A stretch of 64,000 bases of DNA from Actinomadura coerulea (GTDB lineage: Bacteria > Actinomycetota > Actinomycetes > Streptosporangiales > Streptosporangiaceae). The translations under genes and the position numbers were made by a program. Shown in pieces: positions 7,655 through 16,312 of this stretch. Under the pieces are notes generated by a model. The model was not told the DNA's origin, made no database searches, and saw only the letters and a list, made by a program, of their open reading frames with translations. The DNA is taken from positions 7,440,001 to 7,504,000 of the forward strand of contig NZ_JACHMQ010000001.1 in NCBI RefSeq assembly GCF_014208105.1, given 5' to 3'. Within the stretch, counting starts at the first letter, position 1. Every line of letters begins with the position of its first letter.

Positions 7655-9028
7655 GTGGAACTCTCCGTAGTGATGCCATGTCTGAACGAGGCCGAGACGG
7701 TCGAGACCTGCGTCCGCAAGACCATCGGTTTCTTCGAGGACAGCGGCATCGACGGCGAGGTGGTCATCGCCGACAACGGCAGCACCGACGGCAGCCAGCA
7801 GCTGGCCCGGGACGCGGGCGCCCGCGTCGTGCCGGTGGTCGACAAGGGCTACGGCAACGCCCTGATGGGCGGGATCCGGGCCGCGCGCGGCAGGTACGTC
7901 GCGATGGGCGACGCCGACGACTCCTACGACTTCGCCACCCTCGGCCCGTTCCTGGACGAGCTGCGCGACGGCGCCGACCTCGTCATGGGCAACCGGTTCA
8001 AGGGCGGAATCGCCGAGGGCGCCATGCCGCCGCTGCACCGCTACCTCGGCAACCCGGTGCTCAGCTTCGTCGGCCGGCTGTTCTTCGGCAGCAAGATCGG
8101 CGACTTCCACTGCGGCCTGCGCGCCTTCGACAAGGACGCGATCCTGCGGCTCGGCCTGCAGACCGGCGGCATGGAGTTCGCCAGCGAGATGGTCGTCAAG
8201 GCGACCCTGCAGGGCTACGACATCCGCGAGGTGCCGACCACGCTGTCGCCCGACGGCCGGACCCGCGCCCCGCACCTCAACACCTGGCGCGACGGCTGGC
8301 GCCACCTGCGCTTCCTCATGCTCTACAGCCCCCGCTGGCTGTTCCTCATCCCCGGCCTGGTCTTCATGATGCTCGGCCTGGTCGCCGGGGTCGCGCTGTC
8401 GACCGGCCCGGTGACCGTCGGAGACATCGCCTTCGACGTCGACACGCTGGTCGGCGCCTCCGCCGCACTGGTGATCGGCTTCCAGGCGGTGCTGTTCGCG
8501 CTGCTGACCAAGGTCTACGCGATGCAGGAGGGCTTCCTCCCGCACGACAGCCGCGTGCAGAAGGTCATTGACTGGTGGAGCCTGGAGCGCGGCCTGCTGC
8601 TCGGCGGGCTGCTCGCCGTCGCCGGTCTCGGCGGGCTCGTCGCGTCCCTGCTGCACTGGCGGGTGAACAGCTTCGGCGAGCTGGACCCGCGGCACTCGCT
8701 GCGCATCGTCGTCCCCGCCGCGACCGCGCTGGTGATGAGCTTCCAGGCGATCTTCGCCTCGCTGTTCGTCAGCATCCTCGGCATCCGCCGCCGCCAGCAC
8801 CCGCCGCTCACGGACCCGGCCGAGGAGGCCGCGGGCGTCGTCGACGCCGCCGTGCAGAAGGTCGCCGAGGCCGAGAAGGCGGCCAGGGCCGAGAAGGCGG
8901 CGAAGGCGGAGCGCGCCGAGAACGGTGTGAAGGCCGAGGAGGCCGCGACCGAGGACGGGCCGGAGAAGGTCGCCGCGGGCAAGAAGGGCGCGACCGCGTC
9001 CGAGGACGGCGACGAGGACGGTCGCTGA
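7655..9028 (+). CDS. GT2 polyprenyl-phosphate glycosyltransferase (DPM1/GtrB-like)
   Basis: The N-terminal 235 residues form a GT-A domain: VVMPCLNEAETVETCV, IADNGSTDGS, and the metal-binding GDADDSYDF. DFHCGLRAF follows, as in dolichyl-phosphate mannose synthases and GtrB. Four predicted membrane helices follow (about 230-380). The tail of about 75 residues is charged and Ala/Lys/Glu-rich, likely helical or coiled. Such enzymes load a nucleotide sugar onto polyprenyl phosphate in the cytoplasm; the lipid-linked sugar is then used outside by GT-C enzymes such as its neighbours. GTG 7655 is fixed by AAGGAG seven bases upstream. The sugar is not evident from sequence. Confidence 0.88.
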   Translation: MELSVVMPCLNEAETVETCVRKTIGFFEDSGIDGEVVIADNGSTDGSQQLARDAGARVVPVVDKGYGNALMGGIRAARGRYVAMGDADDSYDFATLGPFLDELRDGADLVMGNRFKGGIAEGAMPPLHRYLGNPVLSFVGRLFFGSKIGDFHCGLRAFDKDAILRLGLQTGGMEFASEMVVKATLQGYDIREVPTTLSPDGRTRAPHLNTWRDGWRHLRFLMLYSPRWLFLIPGLVFMMLGLVAGVALSTGPVTVGDIAFDVDTLVGASAALVIGFQAVLFALLTKVYAMQEGFLPHDSRVQKVIDWWSLERGLLLGGLLAVAGLGGLVASLLHWRVNSFGELDPRHSLRIVVPAATALVMSFQAIFASLFVSILGIRRRQHPPLTDPAEEAAGVVDAAVQKVAEAEKAARAEKAAKAERAENGVKAEEAATEDGPEKVAAGKKGATASEDGDEDGR

Positions 9029-9065
9029 GCGCCACCGGGCCGGGCCCGGGCGCCTCGCCCGCACT

Positions 9066-10958
9066 ATGGCAGGCTTGACCGTCGATGGAGCTTCTTCCCC
9101 CGGCAGTCCGCGCCCGGCGCGCCGCGTGCCGGTGAGCACGCGCACGCCGCAGGGCGCCGCGCGCCCGGACGCACCACACGAAGGCGCCGACGCCCGGCCG
9201 CCGGCGTCCCCGGCGGACCCGCCCGCCGCCCCGCCCCGCGCGGCCCGCCGCCGCTGGGCCTGGCTGTTCGCGCTCGGCTGGGTCGCGCAGGTCGCCGTGC
9301 GCCTCTGGCTCGCGTCGGGGCAGACGCTGCCGGTGGCGACGCCGGACGAGTCGGGCTACCTGTTCGCCGCCCGCGTCCTGACCGGCGGGCCCGACGCCGA
9401 CATGTCGTTCGGGACGGTGTACCGCGGCGGCTACCCGCTGCTGCTGACGCCCGCCTTCTGGATCGGCGACGGCCCGGTCGGCGTCTACCGGACCGCCCTG
9501 GCGATCAACGCGCTGGTCAGCGCGGCGATGCTGCCGCTGGCCTACCTGCTGCTGCGCCGGCTGGCGGTGCGGCGCCGCTGGTCGTACGTCTTCGGGCACG
9601 TCACGGCGCTGCTGCCGTGCGTGCTGTTCTACTCCGGGTTCGCGCTGACGGACGCGATCCTGCCGGTGCTCGTGGCCGGCTGGCTGCTCCTGGCGCACAC
9701 GTGGCTGACCGCGCCGCCCCCGGCCGGGCGCCGCCCGGCCGTCCGGCTGACGCTGGCCGGGGCGGGCGCGTCGCTCCTGGTCGCCTACGCCTACGCCTGC
9801 CACACCCGCGGCGCGATCCTGCTGCTCGTGCACGCCGCGCTGCTCGGCGCCGCCCTGGTGTTCCGGTGGCGGTCCTGGCGCGCCGTGTCCGCCGCCACGT
9901 TCGCCCTCGCCGCCGCGACGGCCGCGGGGATGCTCCTGAACCGGTCGCTGCTGCCGCACATGTACCCGCAGGGCGACAACGATCTCGGCGGCAACGTCGT
10001 GAAGCGCCTCACCACACTCGACGGGTGGGGCTGGATGCTCTCGCTCGGCACCGGCCAGGTCTGGTACCAGTCCGTCGCGACCGGCGGCGTGGCGGCGCTC
10101 GGGCTCGTCGCCGTCGCGTTCCTCGCGGTGCGCCGCACCACCCCGGGGCCGGTGCGGGCGCTGGCGCTCGCCGTCATGGCGCTGGTGGCGGGCATCGCGT
10201 TCGCTACGTCGGCGGCACTGCCCGTCGAGTACCGCATCGGCAACTACGTGTACGGCCGCTACCTGGCCAGCGTCACCCCGGCGCTGTTCGCGGTGGGCGT
10301 CGCGGTCCTGATGCGAGCCTCGCGGCGGACGCTGCTGTGGGCGGCGGGCGCGGCCGCCGTGCTGACGATCGTCGCCGCGTGCGTCGTCCAGTGGTACGCG
10401 GGCGACCTGCTCACCCGGTACACCTACACCGCCTACGACTTCCCGGAGACGTCGCTCCTGACCTGGGACTGGACGGCGTTCCACCTCTGGCGGGCCACGT
10501 CCGCCGGGTTGCTTCTGCTCGTGCTGTCGACGGCGGCCGTCCTGCCGCGGCTCCGCCGCTCGGCCGGCCCGCCGCTGCTGGCGGGCCTGCTGGCCGCCGT
10601 CGCGCTCGCCATGTCCGTCACCGCGACCGAGCGCATCGCCCAGCCGCTGGTGCGCGCCGAGACGGCCTACACCGACCTTCGGGGCGCCGCCGACCTGACG
10701 AGGCAGCGGTCGATCGCCGTCGACTGGAACATCTGGTGGACGATCCGGCTCTCCCAGTACTACTGGGCCTGGTGGAGCGACGGCAGCGTGTTCGACGCGC
10801 GCTGGACCGCGCCGCCGCAGGACGCCGACATGGTCGTCCTGGCCTGGCCGAAGAACGCTCCTCCCACCGCGTCCTGGCCGAAGGGCGCCCCGCCCGGCTG
10901 GCGCGTCGTCGCCAGCCGCCGCACCGCCGAGGGCGACTGGGTCGCCTGGACCCGCTAA
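9066..10958 (+). CDS. GT-C-type membrane glycosyltransferase-like protein
   Basis: This 630-residue protein has a Pro/Ala/Arg-rich cytoplasmic N-terminus (about 1-60) and then about 10-12 membrane helices. The first extracytoplasmic loop has TPDESGYLFAARVL, an acidic Asp-Glu motif typical of ArnT/PMT-like GT-C enzymes. The hydrophilic C-terminal domain (about 530-630) has many Trp and Asp. It lies 37 bp after the GT2 gene on the same strand, so co-transcription is likely. It may use the lipid-linked sugar that gene makes (inference). GTGs near 9127/9133 are alternative starts; no strong ribosome binding site decides. Its stop overlaps the convergent next gene by 4 bp. Confidence 0.75.
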   Translation: MAGLTVDGASSPGSPRPARRVPVSTRTPQGAARPDAPHEGADARPPASPADPPAAPPRAARRRWAWLFALGWVAQVAVRLWLASGQTLPVATPDESGYLFAARVLTGGPDADMSFGTVYRGGYPLLLTPAFWIGDGPVGVYRTALAINALVSAAMLPLAYLLLRRLAVRRRWSYVFGHVTALLPCVLFYSGFALTDAILPVLVAGWLLLAHTWLTAPPPAGRRPAVRLTLAGAGASLLVAYAYACHTRGAILLLVHAALLGAALVFRWRSWRAVSAATFALAAATAAGMLLNRSLLPHMYPQGDNDLGGNVVKRLTTLDGWGWMLSLGTGQVWYQSVATGGVAALGLVAVAFLAVRRTTPGPVRALALAVMALVAGIAFATSAALPVEYRIGNYVYGRYLASVTPALFAVGVAVLMRASRRTLLWAAGAAAVLTIVAACVVQWYAGDLLTRYTYTAYDFPETSLLTWDWTAFHLWRATSAGLLLLVLSTAAVLPRLRRSAGPPLLAGLLAAVALAMSVTATERIAQPLVRAETAYTDLRGAADLTRQRSIAVDWNIWWTIRLSQYYWAWWSDGSVFDARWTAPPQDADMVVLAWPKNAPPTASWPKGAPPGWRVVASRRTAEGDWVAWTR

Positions 10959-12571
10959 CTGCCGGCGGAGGCCCGGGCGGGGGGATTCCAGAGCTGCAGG
11001 ACCCCGTCCGACGAGCGCCACATGAGCGTCCAGCCCTGGGCGGGGTCGGGGCGCCAGCCGCCGCCGATCTGCGACTCCATGCCGCGCCAGCGCGTGTAGA
11101 GCATCGGCCCTTCCGTCGCGTTGCGCGGGACCGGCATGTAGTGCGGGAAGTCGCGGATCTCGCCGCGCCAGACCGGGCGCCCCCACATGTCGCGCGTGTA
11201 GAAGGTGAGGGTCTGCGCGAGCCGCCGGTCGGCGCAGATCAGCGTGATGTCGCGATGGTCGCCGAGGTACCCGCGCAGCTCGCTCCACGCCTTGTCGCGC
11301 GGCAGTTCCGGGACGGCGCGGACCGCCGCCACCGCGTACGCCGCACCCAGCGCGACCGCCAGGACGGGTGCCGCGACCGTCCGCAGCCGCAGCCGTGACA
11401 CCAGGCCGGACGGCAGCATCCGGAACATCAGGATCAGCGACCCCGAGCCGCCGGCGAGCAGCGCGGGCAGCACCGCGAACCAGTACCGCTGGAGCCAGGC
11501 GCGCAGCGAGATGTCGTTCGGGTCGAGGACGCCGGAGAACAGCGTCAGCGGCACCGCCAGCGTGAAGAACCACACCAGGACCAGCGTGAGCCGCCGGTCG
11601 CGGGTGACGGCCCAGCCGACGATGGTGAGGACCAGCGCCGCCGTGAAGACGAGGCCGAGGGGGTTCCACTCGTGCATCGCGCGCAGGAACGACCGCGCGG
11701 CGAGCGAGCGGGTGACGTAGTCGCGGGACTGGCCGCCGTGCGAGGCGGCCGACATGAGCCCGGCGAGCGGGCTGCCCCACACCAGCTGGTTGTGGACGAA
11801 GTTGAGCAGCAGGATCGCCAGCATCGGCGCGCCGACCGTGACGTTGCGGCGCCACGGGATGCGCAGCAGCGCCAGGTAGGCGGGGATGGCGAGGAAGAGG
11901 AAGGCCAGGAACTCCCGGACGAGGAACGACGCGCCGAGGAGCACCCCGGCGGCCAGCAGCATCCGCGTCTGGGCCCGGCCGGTCCGGCGGCTCGCGACGA
12001 CGAGGCCCGCCATCCCGATGGTGAACAGCCCGGCGCCCGGCATGTCCGGCAGCATCACCCCGGTCGACCAGGTGATCTCGTGGCCGAACGGGTTGGTCAT
12101 GGTGAAGAACGGGTGGACCAGCATGACCGCCGCGGACGCCAGGCCCGCCACGTCCCCGAACAGGGACCGGACGACCAGGTACGTCCCGACGAAGAAGGCG
12201 GCGCAGCCGAGGGCGGCGACCGTGAAGTACGCGGCCTGGCCGTCCCCGAGGAGCTCCTGGACCAGCCGCGCCGGAAGCACCAGCCCGATGCGGGTGACCT
12301 GGTGCGGGACCTCGTCGAACGGCCACTGGGTGAGCGGGATGTGCGGCCAGTCGCGGGCGGCGAGCCACACGTAGTATGGGTCGAAGTACAGCGGCGGCGT
12401 CATGATCACCCACTGGGCGAGCACCGCGGACGCCGCGACCAGCAGCGACAGCCACACCACCCGCCGGGTCCGCCGCACCCGGCCCCACAGGCCGGGGCGC
12501 TCGGACGGCGCGTCCGGCCCCGCGTCGTCGGCTTCCCGGGCGACCGCCTGGTCGGACGTGGTCTGGGCCAT
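10955..12571 (-). CDS. GT-C-type membrane glycosyltransferase-like protein
   Basis: The 538-residue protein has about 10-12 predicted membrane helices and a C-terminal soluble region of about 120 residues. The loop after helix 1 reads PLYFDPYYVWLAARDWPHIP, with acidic residues where GT-C enzymes carry their catalytic base. FGHEITWSTGVMLPDM resembles second-loop motifs of ArnT-like proteins. This is superfamily-level recognition only; donor and acceptor are unknown. It converges with the preceding transferase and is divergent from metG (93 bp). The N-terminal 35 residues are hydrophilic. Confidence 0.7.
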   Translation of the reverse strand: MAQTTSDQAVAREADDAGPDAPSERPGLWGRVRRTRRVVWLSLLVAASAVLAQWVIMTPPLYFDPYYVWLAARDWPHIPLTQWPFDEVPHQVTRIGLVLPARLVQELLGDGQAAYFTVAALGCAAFFVGTYLVVRSLFGDVAGLASAAVMLVHPFFTMTNPFGHEITWSTGVMLPDMPGAGLFTIGMAGLVVASRRTGRAQTRMLLAAGVLLGASFLVREFLAFLFLAIPAYLALLRIPWRRNVTVGAPMLAILLLNFVHNQLVWGSPLAGLMSAASHGGQSRDYVTRSLAARSFLRAMHEWNPLGLVFTAALVLTIVGWAVTRDRRLTLVLVWFFTLAVPLTLFSGVLDPNDISLRAWLQRYWFAVLPALLAGGSGSLILMFRMLPSGLVSRLRLRTVAAPVLAVALGAAYAVAAVRAVPELPRDKAWSELRGYLGDHRDITLICADRRLAQTLTFYTRDMWGRPVWRGEIRDFPHYMPVPRNATEGPMLYTRWRGMESQIGGGWRPDPAQGWTLMWRSSDGVLQLWNPPARASAGS

Positions 12572-12664
12572 GCCTTGAGTTCCCGCCTCCGCTGGTCCGT
12601 GCTGTGACGCCGAGCCAGGTTACTCGCGTGCCGCGGCCCCCGTGACGCGACTACCCTTGATTCC

Positions 12665-14458
12665 ATGTCCTCGTCAAGCCGTCATATCTTGACCGCGCCC
12701 GCATGGCCGTACGCCAACGGGCCCCGTCACATCGGGCACGTCTCCGGTTTCGCGCTGCCCGCCGACATGTTCAGCCGCTACCAGCGGATGGCGGGCAACA
12801 AGGTCCTGATGGTCAGCGGCACCGACGAGCACGGCACGCCGATCCAGGTGCAGGCCGACAAGGAGGGCGTGACGGCCCGCGAGCTGGCCGACCGCTACAG
12901 CTCCGTGATCGCCGAGGACCTGCACGGCCTCGGGATGTCCTACGACCTGTTCACCCGGACCACCACGCTGAACCACTACGCCGTCGTCCAGGAGGTCTTC
13001 AAGGGCCTGTACGACAACGGCTACATCTTCCCGACCAAGACGATGGGCGCGATCTCGCCGTCCACCGGCCGGACGCTGCCGGACCGCTACATCGAGGGCA
13101 CCTGCCCCATCTGCGGCTACGACGGGGCGCGCGGCGACCAGTGCGACAACTGCGGCAACCAGCTCGACCCGATCGACCTGATCAACCCGGTGTCGCGGAT
13201 CAACGGCGAGACGCCGGTGTTCACCGAGACCGAGCACTTCATGCTCGACCTGCCCGCGTTCACCGAGGTCCTCGGCCGCTACCTGCGCGGCAACCAGGGC
13301 CAATGGCGGCCGAACGTGCTGAAGTTCGCGCTGAACCTGCTCGACGACATGCAGCCGCGGGCGATCAGCCGCGACCTCGACTGGGGCGTGCCGATCCCGC
13401 TGGACGGCTGGCGCGACAACCCGGCCAAGAAGCTGTACGTGTGGTTCGACGCCGTCGTCGGCTACTTCTCCGCGTCGGTGGAGTGGGCGCGGCGCTCCGG
13501 CGACCCCGAGGCGTGGCGCGCCTGGTGGCAGGACCCGGAGGCCCTGTCCTATTACTTCATGGGCAAGGACAACATCGTCTTCCACGCCGAGATCTGGCCG
13601 GCGATGCTCCTCGGCTACGGCGGCCAGGGCGACAAGGGCGGCACGCCCGGCTCGCTGGGCGCCCTGAACGTCCCGACGGAGGTCGTGTCGTCGGAGTTCC
13701 TGACGATGGAGGGCCGCAAGTTCTCCTCGTCCCGCCAGGTGGTCATCTACGTGAAGGACTTCCTGGAGCGCTACGACGTCGACGCGCTGCGCTACTACGT
13801 CGCGGTCGCCGGCCCCGAGAACCAGGACACCGACTTCACCTGGTCGGAGTTCGTCCGCCGCAACAACGACGAGCTGGTGGCGGCGTGGGGCAACCTCGTC
13901 AACCGCTCGGTCAACATGGCGGCGAAGAACTTCGGCGCGATTCCCGAGGCGGGCGACCTCACCGACGCCGACCGGGCGCTGCTGGAGCGCAGCCGCGCGG
14001 CGTTCGGGGCCGTGGGCGCCGAGCTCGGGCGGTCGCGGTTCAAGAACTCGATCACCGAGGCGCTGGACGTCGTCCGCGACGCCAACAAGTACCTGTCCGA
14101 CCAGGCGCCCTGGAAGCTGAAGGACGACCCCGAGCGCGTGAAGTCGATCCTGTACACCGCGCTCCAGGTCGTCGACGACGCCAAGACGCTGCTGACGCCG
14201 TTCCTGCCGAACTCCTCGCAGAAGGTCTACGAGATGCTCGGCGGGCAGGGCGTGTGGAGCGGCATGCCGCGGCTGGAGACGGTGTCGGAGGAGGGCGGCC
14301 CCGACTACCGCGTCCTCACCGGCGACTACGAGACCGAGGCGCGCTGGAAGTCCATGCCGATCAGGCCGGGCGTCCCGCTGGCCAAGCCGGTGCCGCTGTT
14401 CAAGAAGCTGGAGACGTCCGTGGTGGACGAGGAGCTCGCCCGGCTGGAGAAGGCGTGA
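12665..14458 (+). CDS. metG: Methionyl-tRNA synthetase
   Basis: MetG charges tRNA-Met and initiator tRNA. The Rossmann domain carries PYANGPRHIGHVSG, with the HIGH motif at residues 22-25. The zinc knuckle CPICGYDGARGDQCDNCG lies near residues 145-162. The second signature is KFSSSR (from about residue 352), a KMSKS variant. Of 597 residues, the last 230 form the anticodon-binding helical domain (NLVNRSVNM, LSDQAPWKLKDDPERV). It lacks the C-terminal tRNA-binding EMAP-like domain of E. coli MetG, as is usual in actinobacteria. The last bases overlap the tatD start in GTGA, implying translational coupling. Confidence 0.98.
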   Translation: MSSSSRHILTAPAWPYANGPRHIGHVSGFALPADMFSRYQRMAGNKVLMVSGTDEHGTPIQVQADKEGVTARELADRYSSVIAEDLHGLGMSYDLFTRTTTLNHYAVVQEVFKGLYDNGYIFPTKTMGAISPSTGRTLPDRYIEGTCPICGYDGARGDQCDNCGNQLDPIDLINPVSRINGETPVFTETEHFMLDLPAFTEVLGRYLRGNQGQWRPNVLKFALNLLDDMQPRAISRDLDWGVPIPLDGWRDNPAKKLYVWFDAVVGYFSASVEWARRSGDPEAWRAWWQDPEALSYYFMGKDNIVFHAEIWPAMLLGYGGQGDKGGTPGSLGALNVPTEVVSSEFLTMEGRKFSSSRQVVIYVKDFLERYDVDALRYYVAVAGPENQDTDFTWSEFVRRNNDELVAAWGNLVNRSVNMAAKNFGAIPEAGDLTDADRALLERSRAAFGAVGAELGRSRFKNSITEALDVVRDANKYLSDQAPWKLKDDPERVKSILYTALQVVDDAKTLLTPFLPNSSQKVYEMLGGQGVWSGMPRLETVSEEGGPDYRVLTGDYETEARWKSMPIRPGVPLAKPVPLFKKLETSVVDEELARLEKA

Positions 14459-15279
14459 CCGAGGAGGGGGACGGGCAGGCCTCCCGGTCCTACCCGCCGC
14501 TGCCCGAGCGCCTGCCCGTCGACGTCTTCGACAGCCACTGCCATCTCGACATCGTCGAGACGCCGGTGGACGAGCAGCTGAGGTCGGCGAAGGCGGCGGG
14601 CATCGCGCGGATCGTCACGATCGGCTGCGACCTGCCGTCCTCCCGGTTCGCGGTGGACGCCGCCGCCGAGTTCGACGACGTGTACGCGGCGGTCGCGATC
14701 CACCCGAACGAGACGACGGGCATCAGCGACGCCGTCCTGGCCGACGTCGCCCGTCTCGCCGCGCACCCGAAGGTCCGCGCGATCGGCGAGACGGGCCTGG
14801 ACTACTACCGCGACTGGGCGCCGAAGGAGGACCAGCACCGCTCCTTCCGCGCCCACGTCGACATCGCCAAGCGCACCGGCAAGGCCCTGGTCGTCCACGA
14901 CCGGGAGGCCCACGACGACGTGCTGGCGATCCTGGAGGAGGAGGGCCCGCCCGACACGGTCGTCTTCCACTGCTACTCCGGCGACGCCGCCATGGCGCGG
15001 GTCTGCGCCGACCGCGGCTACCTGATGAGCTTCGCCGGGAACGTCACGTTCAAGAACGCCGAACCCCTGCGGGACGCGCTGCGCGCGGCGCCGCTCGACC
15101 TGCTGCTCGTGGAGACCGACGCGCCGTTCCTGACGCCGATCCCGCACCGCGGCAAGCCGAACGCCTCCTACCTGGTCCCGCACACCGTCCGCGCGATGGC
15201 GGAGGTCAAGGGCGTGGACCTGGCGGAGCTGTGCGCCGCGATCGCCGCGAACGGGGAGCGCGCCTTCGGCCCCTGGTGA
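14455..15279 (+). CDS. tatD: TatD-family metal-dependent hydrolase/DNase
   Basis: TatD proteins are TIM-barrel metallohydrolases with 3'-5' DNase activity. The 274-residue protein shows all metal-ligand motifs: VFDSHCHLD, IGETGLDYYRD, VVHDREAHDD, VFHCYSGD and VETDAPFLTPIPHRGKPN. The start is GTG 14455, overlapping the metG stop by 4 bases, with GGAGAAGG just upstream inside metG. A longer open frame from 12703 is antisense-like shadow of metG. metG-tatD-rpf-rsmA is a conserved actinobacterial string. Confidence 0.96.
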   Translation: MTEEGDGQASRSYPPLPERLPVDVFDSHCHLDIVETPVDEQLRSAKAAGIARIVTIGCDLPSSRFAVDAAAEFDDVYAAVAIHPNETTGISDAVLADVARLAAHPKVRAIGETGLDYYRDWAPKEDQHRSFRAHVDIAKRTGKALVVHDREAHDDVLAILEEEGPPDTVVFHCYSGDAAMARVCADRGYLMSFAGNVTFKNAEPLRDALRAAPLDLLLVETDAPFLTPIPHRGKPNASYLVPHTVRAMAEVKGVDLAELCAAIAANGERAFGPW

Positions 15280-15437
15280 CCCGCGCGGGACCGGCCGGGA
15301 CGGCGGGAGGCCCGTGTCCGGCATATCGGGCAAATGGTGCGAGTGGCGGTGTTGCGGTGGCGGAGACGGGCGGGGACCTCTAATCTCTGGCCGTTGGACG
15401 GGCGCCCCCCGAGCCCGGCTCCCTGGAGGATCTCCCC

Positions 15438-16253
15438 GTGCCTTCCCCATCCGTGCGCGCGCCCCGCGCGACCGCGCTCCTCGCCGTCCTGCTGGCGTCC
15501 GCGCTGCTCGCCTCGGCGTGCGGCGGGGACGGCGGATCGGCGGCCCCGAAGAACGGCGTCGTCGCGGACGCGCCGCGCACCAGCGCCCCCGCACCGCGCA
15601 AGGTCGTCATCGTCGTCGACGCGAAGAAGACCGAGACCATGACGACAGGCGCGACCGTCGGCCAGGTGCTGGAGCAGGCGAAGATCGCGCTCGGCCCGCA
15701 CGACCTGGTCGAGCCGGCCGCCGACAAGCCCGCCGGAGACACCATCAAGATCATGCGGCTGCTGTCGGATCCGGTGACGAAGGTCGTGAAGACGACCGCG
15801 CCGACGGTCCGCAAGAACAGCTCGTCCGTCGCGCCGTGGACCGAGAAGGAGCTGCGCAAGGGCCGCCCGGGCATCACGATCCTCAAGGTGGCCTTCGTCC
15901 GGCGCAAGGGCCGCAAGGTGACGAAGGTCCTCGCCAGGAAGGTGAAGCGCAAGCCCGTCGCGCAGATCATCGCGGTGGGCCCGAAGTCGGCGAACAGCGG
16001 CTCGGTGACGCGGCTGAACTGGCGCGGCCTCGCCAACTGCGAGTCCCACAACAACCCGAAGGCCGTGAACCCGGCCGGGTACTACGGCCTCTACCAGTTC
16101 TCCCTGGCGTCGTGGGCGTCGGTCGGCGGCTCGGGCAAGCCGTCGGACGCGAGCTCGGCCGAGCAGACCTACCGGGCCCAGCTCCTCTACAAGCGGGTGA
16201 ACGGCCGCTGGCAGGGCCAGTGGCCCAACTGCGGGAAGTTCCTGTTCTCCTGA
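15438..16253 (+). CDS. rpfB: Rpf-domain lipoprotein (RpfB-like: DUF348-G5-transglycosylase)
   Basis: Resuscitation-promoting factors cleave peptidoglycan to stimulate growth of resting cells. The 271-residue protein has a lipoprotein signal (LLASAC, Cys28), one ubiquitin-like DUF348 repeat (about 55-107), a G5 domain (about 109-182) and a C-terminal Rpf lysozyme-like domain. In the last, NCESHNNPKAVNPAGYYG contains the catalytic Glu202 and the disulfide Cys201. M. tuberculosis RpfB has three DUF348 repeats, so this is a short version. GTG 15438 follows GGAGG. A TAATCT -10-like box lies about 55 bp upstream, leaving a leader too short for the ydaO c-di-AMP riboswitch sometimes found before rpf genes. 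It sits between tatD and rsmA, as Rv1009 does. Confidence 0.93.
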   Translation: MPSPSVRAPRATALLAVLLASALLASACGGDGGSAAPKNGVVADAPRTSAPAPRKVVIVVDAKKTETMTTGATVGQVLEQAKIALGPHDLVEPAADKPAGDTIKIMRLLSDPVTKVVKTTAPTVRKNSSSVAPWTEKELRKGRPGITILKVAFVRRKGRKVTKVLARKVKRKPVAQIIAVGPKSANSGSVTRLNWRGLANCESHNNPKAVNPAGYYGLYQFSLASWASVGGSGKPSDASSAEQTYRAQLLYKRVNGRWQGQWPNCGKFLFS

Positions 16254-16312
16254 CCGGCGCCCGCGGGGCCCCGGGGGACGGGGCACCCGCGATGACAGGG
16301 GAGACTTGTCGC

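Noticed and set aside
8808..12488. Minus-strand reading frame of over 1,200 codons
   Set aside because: It spans antisense to three recognisable genes and is Arg/Gly/Ala/Pro-rich without any domain. Long antisense frames are expected at this GC content.
15280..15437. Possible ydaO (c-di-AMP) riboswitch before the rpf gene
   Set aside because: The likely leader after the TAATCT box is only about 50 nt, and none of the conserved ydaO sequence blocks is seen.
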